From Firmicutes bacterium UBA5500 (lineage in GTDB: Bacteria > Bacillota > UBA994 > UBA5500), in contig DIPA01000030.1 in NCBI GenBank assembly GCA_002427055.1, positions 12,466 through 21,319 on the forward strand: a stretch of DNA of 8,854 nt, written 5' to 3'. The notes under the pieces are model-generated. The model worked only from the letters and a program-made list of their open reading frames with translations, had not been told where the DNA came from and did no database searches. Positions 5,377-8,854 of the stretch are shown one piece after another. Every line of letters begins with the position of its first letter. Position 1 is the first letter of the stretch. Position numbers and translations under genes: made by a program.

Positions 5377-6127
5377 CTACCTGATCTGTTATTTGAAATA
5401 GGCCTTCTGGTACCATCAGTTCCCACTCGCTATTGTAATAGCTATTTTCTTTTGCTTCGCTTACAAGGTACCGTCTGCTTTTTCCTATTTTGCTTTTACA
5501 ATACTCTACAAATGCCTGCGAAAGTTGCATATCTTTTTGATAGTGATCCAAAAGATATCCTACCTTTTGATAAAGACCCTGGGTATTATATATATCTAGA
5601 TACCTTCTTAACTTGGTCTCATCCAAGTAGTGGACACCCTCCAGACAGTTCAGCAGTTCTTCGAATCCGCCGATTTTATTGAAGTCTCGGATACTATCTA
5701 TGACTGTCCTTTCTAAATCTGTGATTCTAACGCCAGTAGTATTCTTTGCCTTTACAACGCCTTGTTCCATTCTTGAAGCAACATATTTGTAAGTCACAAG
5801 ATCGTACTCGAAATGATTAAACTTCGTTTCTGAAGAAACATACACTTCATAGAAGACTTGATTTGCAAGACCATAATATTCAAAAGCACTATGATGAGAG
5901 ATATAAGCAGTTCTGGTTATGGCGCAGGCGATTTGATAACGAGTCGCTACCATCTGCCCTGTTGCGGGGTTAACTGCAGAGTATATATTCTTTCGTATCT
6001 TTCTTATTAGGTCCTTTTTCATTAAACGGTTAAGCTGAGTATAGGCCGTCTTCTCATTATCTGTGAGTTTCTTCACATCGTCGATTGTAAAAACCGGATA
6101 CTTCGCCAGTTCAGTGAAAACATCCAT
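5360..6127 (-). CDS. abiEi: AbiEi-type antitoxin and autorepressor
   Basis: This 255-residue protein matches AbiEi antitoxins. A winged helix-turn-helix occupies about residues 8-52 (FTIDDVKKL, then a basic recognition segment KKDLIRKIRKNIY). The antitoxin domain carries AYISHHSAFEYYGL (74-87) and the ITDLERTVIDSI block (135-146) followed by GGFEELL (153-159). In studied AbiE systems AbiEi does not bind the toxin. It counteracts it indirectly and represses the operon by binding inverted repeats upstream. The ATG at 6127 has an excellent AGAGGTGA site six bases away (6140-6133). The length is typical (about 200-280 residues), so the gene appears intact. It lies first in the operon and overlaps abiEii by 17 bp. 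Likely binding sites are the GAATAACGT motifs upstream. Confidence 0.88.
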   Translation of the reverse strand: MDVFTELAKYPVFTIDDVKKLTDNEKTAYTQLNRLMKKDLIRKIRKNIYSAVNPATGQMVATRYQIACAITRTAYISHHSAFEYYGLANQVFYEVYVSSETKFNHFEYDLVTYKYVASRMEQGVVKAKNTTGVRITDLERTVIDSIRDFNKIGGFEELLNCLEGVHYLDETKLRRYLDIYNTQGLYQKVGYLLDHYQKDMQLSQAFVEYCKSKIGKSRRYLVSEAKENSYYNSEWELMVPEGLFQITDQVGDLLV

Positions 6128-6138
6128 TTAGCTCACCT

Positions 6139-6196
6139 CTTTTTAATTTTAGCATGCTTTTCTTTGTATTTGAAGAATAACGTTCCATTGTTAAAA
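6139..6196. repeat. Direct repeat A in the abiE control region
   Basis: CTTTTTAATTTTAGCA (6139-6154), CGTTCCA (6181-6187) and TTAAAA (6191-6196) recur in the same order at 6232-6247, 6275-6281 and 6285-6290, offset by 93 or 94 bp. The segments between these anchors have diverged. Copy A sits immediately before the abiEi ribosome binding site. Confidence 0.7.
6146..6174 (-). promoter_or_regulatory. Proximal abiE promoter candidate
   Basis: Read on the - strand: -35 TTCAAA (6174-6169), 17-bp spacer, -10 TAAAAT (6151-6146). The -10 matches five of six consensus bases, the -35 four of six. Transcription would start near 6139, leaving a very short leader of about 12 nt with the Shine-Dalgarno at its extreme 5' end. 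The distal copy may therefore matter more. Confidence 0.45.
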
Positions 6197-6255
6197 TTAC
6201 TATATCCAAATCAGGAGATGTTATTCATTTTCTTTTTAATTTTAGCACGTTATTC
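6175..6255. promoter_or_regulatory. Inverted GAATAACGT motifs, candidate AbiEi operators
   Basis: GAATAACGT (6175-6183) and its exact reverse complement ACGTTATTC (6247-6255) form 9-bp arms separated by 63 bp. A third, one-mismatch copy ATGTTATTC lies at 6218-6226. The first overlaps the start of the proximal -35 and the last lies in the spacer of the distal promoter, positions suited to repression. AbiEi proteins are known to bind inverted repeats in their own promoter. The assignment to these motifs is inference. Confidence 0.45.
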
Positions 6256-6290
6256 CTCATAAAGTAAAGAAAACCGTTCCACTTTTAAAA
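6232..6290. repeat. Direct repeat B in the abiE control region
   Basis: Second copy of the segment described at 6139-6196. Its outer edge coincides with the last codon and stop of the truncated 56-codon gene (6285-6287). The repeat therefore borders the point where the older gene is broken. A duplication flanking the leader suggests slippage or insertion-related rearrangement. Confidence 0.65.
6239..6268 (-). promoter_or_regulatory. Distal abiE promoter candidate
   Basis: Read on the - strand: -35 TTTACT (6268-6263), 18-bp spacer, -10 TAAAAT (6244-6239). It duplicates the proximal promoter at 93 bp distance and would yield a leader of about 105 nt. In that leader a short MNNIS frame opens at 6229 and stops at once, so it is probably not coding. 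Confidence 0.4.
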
Positions 6291-6455
6291 ATGAAGGGTA
6301 CGAGCGGCTTCTTCCTCTAATAGTTGGTCATAGTCGCGGACGCGGCGAGTCCAATAGAGAAACTGGTTGAGTACAAGGGCTTGCATGAAATCTCCGGTGA
6401 GGGCTACTAACTCTTCCTTAATAACAACACGGCGTAAGGGGCGTTCAGTGGTCAT
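6285..6455 (-). pseudogene. Truncated 56-codon gene, start of a replication-type protein of mobile elements
   Basis: An ATG at 6455 with a perfect AGGAGG six bases upstream (6467-6462) opens a 56-residue frame beginning MTTERPLRRVVIKEELV, continuing ALTGDFMQALVLNQFLYW and ending AARTLHF. From memory, the run RPLRRVV...LTGD...AL.LNQ..YW followed by R and acidic residues is the N terminus of longer helix-turn-helix proteins on phages, plasmids and integrative elements of Bacillota, some called replication initiators. Those continue for 150 residues or more, so this copy is cut off at the edge of repeat B. Codons are G+C richer than abiE, showing that it predates or is foreign to the AbiE cassette. 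The product name is uncertain; the frame and ribosome binding site are clear. Confidence 0.5.
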
Positions 6456-6462
6456 TGGGCTC

Positions 6463-6507
6463 CTCCTCTGCTTAATTTGCTATTTTTACCTTAAATAAGC
6501 AGGGGAG
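6463..6507. promoter_or_regulatory. 12-bp inverted repeat over the ribosome binding site of the truncated gene
   Basis: CTCCTCTGCTTA (6463-6474) and TAAGCAGGGGAG (6496-6507) are complementary, with a 21-nt loop. As + strand RNA the arms pair fully with one G-U pair. As - strand RNA there is one A-C mismatch, and the 3' arm includes most of the AGGAGG (6467-6462) of the truncated gene. It may mask that site, or be a DNA operator. No T-run follows on the + strand, so it is not an intrinsic terminator. Confidence 0.45.
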
Positions 6508-6672
6508 AAGTGTAAAAAGCCGAGTTATGTATGAGTCTGGGGGGGAGGCGAAAACTCCGTCGCCTGTCCTGGGCCGTTCAAAGAGTTCACTTCGGATGAA
6601 ACGAAAGAGACTTATGCCGCAGCGTCTGTTCGACTATACTTATGGTAGACAATAAATCAGGGGTGTGAAGAA

Positions 6673-7473
6673 ATGCCAAAAAGCATATATGGACCGGTGT
6701 TCAAAGTCATTACCGTAGTTGCTTTCTTGACCATGGTGATTATCAACGGGGTTGCAAATCTCCTTCCTCTAAACGGCATGACTACTGGTATGGTCTCAAA
6801 CGCCTATCCTAATCTGTTCAGCCCGGCTGGGTTGACTTTTGCCATTTGGGGTGTCATTTACTTCTTACTGGCGTGTTATACCTTGTATCAGTTGGGGTTC
6901 TTTCAAAAAGAGGGGGAAAGATCTGCCCCTAAGCTTATGAAAACCATCTCGGTATACTTCGTTATTTCTTCCCTTGCTAATGCAGCCTGGATATTTGCCT
7001 GGCATTATCAGAAGATCCCTATTTCGATGTTTTTGATGGTCGTAATCCTAGTCTGTCTTATCCTGATAAACAAGCGCATACAGAAGAGCCGGCTGTCTAA
7101 GAAAGAGGAATTCTTTCTGAAACTGCCGTTCAGTGTATACTTCGGGTGGATCACCGTTGCAACCATTGCCAATGCCACAGTTCTGCTGGTTAGTATTGGC
7201 TGGGACGGTTTCGGAATCTCAGAGGTAGTATGGACTTCGGCTGTCAGCATCGTGGGACTGCTAATCGGTGGCGCTAGATTGTTGAAGGATAGAGATATTG
7301 CCTATGGAATTGCTCTTATCTGGGCGTATCTAGGTATCCTTATTAGGCACAGCGGCAAGTCGGGGTTTGCTGGCCGATATCCAGCGGTCATAGCGGTTGT
7401 TGTTGCCTGCCTTGTCTTGTTCATCGTTGCGGAAGGATATATATTGGTATCGGGGAGAAGAAGATTAGCTTAA
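6673..7473 (+). CDS. Eight-helix TspO/MBR-related membrane protein (tryptophan-rich sensory protein type)
   Basis: This 266-residue integral membrane protein has about eight hydrophobic segments (near residues 11-31, 54-74, 91-110, 117-134, 153-173, 183-201, 209-225 and 235-258). The motif PNLFSPAGLTFAIWGVIY (46-63), the ANAAWIFAWHYQ segment (102-113) and LPFSVYFGWITVATIAN (151-167) recall proteins annotated as tryptophan-rich sensory or TspO-related. True TspO has five helices and about 160 residues, so this is a longer relative and porphyrin binding should not be assumed. Function is unknown. The start ATG has an AGGGGTG site seven bases away (6659-6665). TATACT at 6635-6640 could be a -10, but the matching -35 is poor. 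Its stop codon is immediately followed by the GTG of the vanZ-like gene, so the two are likely cotranscribed. The C terminus is short and basic (GRRRLA). Confidence 0.75.
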   Translation: MPKSIYGPVFKVITVVAFLTMVIINGVANLLPLNGMTTGMVSNAYPNLFSPAGLTFAIWGVIYFLLACYTLYQLGFFQKEGERSAPKLMKTISVYFVISSLANAAWIFAWHYQKIPISMFLMVVILVCLILINKRIQKSRLSKKEEFFLKLPFSVYFGWITVATIANATVLLVSIGWDGFGISEVVWTSAVSIVGLLIGGARLLKDRDIAYGIALIWAYLGILIRHSGKSGFAGRYPAVIAVVVACLVLFIVAEGYILVSGRRRLA

Positions 7474-7968
7474 GTGAAGAAAGCTAGTGGGCAGGAATTA
7501 CAGGGGGGTAATGAGATAGATAAGCTTAGACGTGTTATACCCTGGTTATTGGTCGTGGTGTGGATGGCATTCATATTTCATCTATCTCACCAACCGGCAA
7601 CGGTGTCCTATAATTTGAGCACAGAAGTGGCCGAGACGATAGTAGAAGTAGCCGAGAAAGTTGCTCCACAAGCGGTTTTCGATCTGGAACGCATTAATCA
7701 CATGGTACGGAAGAATGCGCATTTCCTGGCCTACTTGGCGTTAGGGATTCTGGTGATGAACGGGTTGCGCAGTGGTGAGATAGTGGGGTATAGGGCTATA
7801 GCCATAGCGCTGGTAATTTGTGCGCTGTATGCCGCAAGCGATGAGGTGCACCAGCTGTTGGTGCCGGGTAGGAGTGGACAAATAAGCGATGCGATTCTAG
7901 ATAGCACCGGCGCGGCCGTGGGCATTTGGGTGTATTTGGGGTTAAGTTCACTATGGAAGCGGTTCTAA
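7474..7968 (+). CDS. VanZ-like family membrane protein
   Basis: This 164-residue protein matches the VanZ-like family, named after the teicoplanin-resistance accessory VanZ but widespread and mostly of unknown role in the cell envelope. Seen are an N-terminal helix (about 20-36) leading to FHLSHQPAT (35-43), then RKNAHFLAYLALGIL (79-93), a third helix (about 107-121), and the signature SDEVHQLLVPGRSG (122-135) followed by SDAILDSTGAAVG (138-150). The conserved Glu124, His126, Arg133 and Asp139 are present. The GTG start directly abuts the TAA of the TspO-related gene. The nearest ribosome-site-like string, GGGGAGAAG, ends about 14 bases before it, so translation may rely on coupling, and the N-terminal 18 residues look like an extension relative to the family. 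There is no van gene cluster here, so a resistance role is not indicated. A strong terminator follows within six bases. Confidence 0.85.
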   Translation: MKKASGQELQGGNEIDKLRRVIPWLLVVVWMAFIFHLSHQPATVSYNLSTEVAETIVEVAEKVAPQAVFDLERINHMVRKNAHFLAYLALGILVMNGLRSGEIVGYRAIAIALVICALYAASDEVHQLLVPGRSGQISDAILDSTGAAVGIWVYLGLSSLWKRF

Positions 7969-7973
7969 AAGGT

Positions 7974-8008
7974 AAAAGGACAAGGAACGATCGTTCTTTG
8001 TCCTTTTT
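7974..8008. terminator. Strong bidirectional intrinsic terminator
   Basis: AAAAGGACAAGGAAC (7974-7988) pairs with GTTCTTTGTCCTTTT (7993-8007) around GATC, with a single G-U pair in the stem, and has A-runs and T-runs on both flanks. It lies between the convergent vanZ-like gene (stop at 7968) and the regulator gene (stop at 8025) and should end transcripts from both sides. Confidence 0.92.
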
Positions 8009-8024
8009 GCATTGCCGATCTTTC

Positions 8025-8252
8025 CTATTCCTCGATGTCGCTATACTTGAGAATATCGCCCGGCTGGCAGTCGAGGGCCTGACAAATTGCAGCGAGAGTG
8101 GAAAAGCGGATGGCTCTCGCCTTGTTGTTTTTTAGGATGGATAGATTGGCTAGTGTGATACCTACTCTCTCGGCCAGTTCGCTTAGGCTGATGTTTCTGT
8201 CTAACATGACGCGATCAAGATGAATTACAATTTCTCCAGTTTTCATGTCCAT
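8025..8252 (-). CDS. Small Cro/C1-type (YozG-like) DNA-binding regulator
   Basis: This 75-residue protein is almost wholly a Cro/C1 helix-turn-helix domain: SLSELAERVGITLANLSILK (22-41), then the basic NNKARAIRFSTLAAIC (42-57) and the closing ALDCQPGDILKY (59-70). This is the form found in the YozG group, which is regularly encoded beside DUF2975 membrane proteins in Bacillota. Here too its start codon overlaps the DUF2975 stop by one base (TGATG), so translation is coupled. The family usually begins a few residues later, and the internal ATG at 8246 (Met3) is a possible start. It probably controls its own operon or responds to a signal passed by the membrane partner. That role is inference from the gene pairing. 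The gene ends 17 bp from the bidirectional terminator. Confidence 0.88.
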   Translation of the reverse strand: MDMKTGEIVIHLDRVMLDRNISLSELAERVGITLANLSILKNNKARAIRFSTLAAICQALDCQPGDILKYSDIEE

Positions 8253-8833
8253 CAGATGGTCAGATCCTGTTCTTCCTTCATGGCCACGCCTTGCCGGAAT
8301 ACTTCAGCTAGCACTAGAATGAGCACCCCGACGCCGATCTGGCCGGGATCAAAACGCCAACGAACCACTGTCTGCACCCCCGGCAGCTGTATCATCTCTT
8401 GTTGCCACCTACCGGTCAATGCTCCGGTTAATGTACTCAGGATAGCAATAGCAAAGAGGGCAAAAGCGATATAGCGTAGTCGACGGGCGTTTTCTGCGAC
8501 AAAAGGGTTACCCTCAAGTACTGTCGACAGGATTTTGCGTAACTGAAACAATACTACGATGTTGCAGGCGGTAATTGGCAACGCAGATAGAAAGGCGCTT
8601 GTAACTGCGTGGCTTGGCTGCTTCGCCTGTTCAAATCTGAAGATCACGTCTAGACCTGAGGTCCGCAATGTTAGCTGCTTGTTTGGTGTTCTTAAGAGTA
8701 TGGGACTAGGCGAAACTGCAGTGGCTATGACGCTTACTACCACGAAAAGTAGAATTAGCAGTAGTAGCACCGAAGCAACTTTGGTCAAGACAAACACAAT
8801 CCGCACTAGAAGCAGGTTCTTTGAATCGTGCAA
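8252..8833 (-). CDS. DUF2975 family membrane protein
   Basis: With a TTG start at 8833 the protein has 193 residues and four hydrophobic segments (about 8-38, 80-98, 121-140 and 165-182). Family hallmarks are LEGNPFVAENARRLRYIA (106-123) and the C-terminal AEVFRQGVAMKEEQDLTI (176-193), ending exactly in the conserved EEQDLTI. The start is decided by the ribosome binding site: GGAGGTGATC (8846-8837) stands eight bases before TTG 8833, whereas the earlier in-frame TTG at 8848 overlaps that site and cannot use it. The function of the family is unknown. Consistent pairing with a YozG-type regulator, as here with a one-base overlap, points to a membrane-linked regulatory pair. Its promoter lies outside the window. 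Confidence 0.88.
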   Translation of the reverse strand: MHDSKNLLLVRIVFVLTKVASVLLLLILLFVVVSVIATAVSPSPILLRTPNKQLTLRTSGLDVIFRFEQAKQPSHAVTSAFLSALPITACNIVVLFQLRKILSTVLEGNPFVAENARRLRYIAFALFAIAILSTLTGALTGRWQQEMIQLPGVQTVVRWRFDPGQIGVGVLILVLAEVFRQGVAMKEEQDLTI

Positions 8834-8854
8834 GGTGATCACCTCCAATTTTAA

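Noticed and set aside
6546..6565. AGGCGA/TCGCCT inverted repeat as a riboswitch or terminator
   Set aside because: The stem is short, without a T-run or any recognised aptamer sequence; nothing else supports it.
7474..7968. Glycopeptide resistance role for the VanZ-like gene
   Set aside because: No vanHAX or vanRS genes are nearby and the family is mostly unrelated to resistance.
7926..8135. A + strand frame of 69 codons after the vanZ-like gene
   Set aside because: It runs through the end of the vanZ-like gene, the bidirectional terminator and the antisense of the regulator gene, so it is a chance frame.

Overview
The window looks like a stretch of a low-to-medium G+C Bacillota genome, probably a clostridial or Peptococcaceae-like lineage. 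Supporting signs are the very strong AGGAGG-type ribosome binding sites, the use of TTG and GTG starts, an IS21 relic with 22-bp terminal repeats, a VanZ-like gene, and a YozG-type regulator paired with a DUF2975 membrane protein. The left two thirds is an accessory island built from two anti-phage or toxin-antitoxin modules separated by decayed mobile DNA. The right third looks like ordinary chromosomal membrane genes. The species cannot be named from the sequence alone.

Positions 1-291 are non-coding and hold a short remnant resembling the start of an IS3-family transposase. Positions 292-3130 encode a Gabija-type two-gene defence operon on the + strand: gajA (OLD-family ATPase plus TOPRIM nuclease) overlapping gajB (a compact UvrD/SF1 helicase-like ATPase). 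Positions 3131-3774 have no intact gene. They hold an IS21 relic with terminal repeats, the first codons of istA, a duplicated approximately 45-bp segment, and a TACA-N2-TGTA palindrome. Positions 3775-3849 encode an unrecognised 24-residue hydrophobic peptide with an almost full-length Shine-Dalgarno match. It is followed by several hairpins and a T-run, resembling the layout of small type I toxin genes. Positions 3965-4416 are non-coding and include a region with long-range complementarity that could be a structured RNA.

On the - strand, 6127-4417 is an AbiE-type (type IV) toxin-antitoxin operon. The AbiEi winged-helix antitoxin overlaps the AbiEii nucleotidyltransferase toxin by 17 bp. Its upstream region contains a duplicated promoter-like segment 93-94 bp apart and 9-bp inverted motifs that could be AbiEi operators. 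Immediately beyond this lies a truncated 56-codon gene (6455-6285, - strand) that resembles the start of a plasmid or phage replication-type protein. This suggests that the AbiE cassette arrived by insertion into, or deletion of, older mobile DNA.

From 6673 the + strand carries an eight-helix TspO-related membrane protein and an abutting VanZ-like protein. They end at a strong bidirectional terminator (7974-8008). Convergent to them on the - strand is a DUF2975 membrane protein followed, with a one-base overlap, by a small Cro/C1-type regulator. The most notable features are the compact Gabija operon, the tiny hydrophobic peptide with its structured 3' region, the candidate structured RNA at 4220-4342, and the duplicated AbiE control region.
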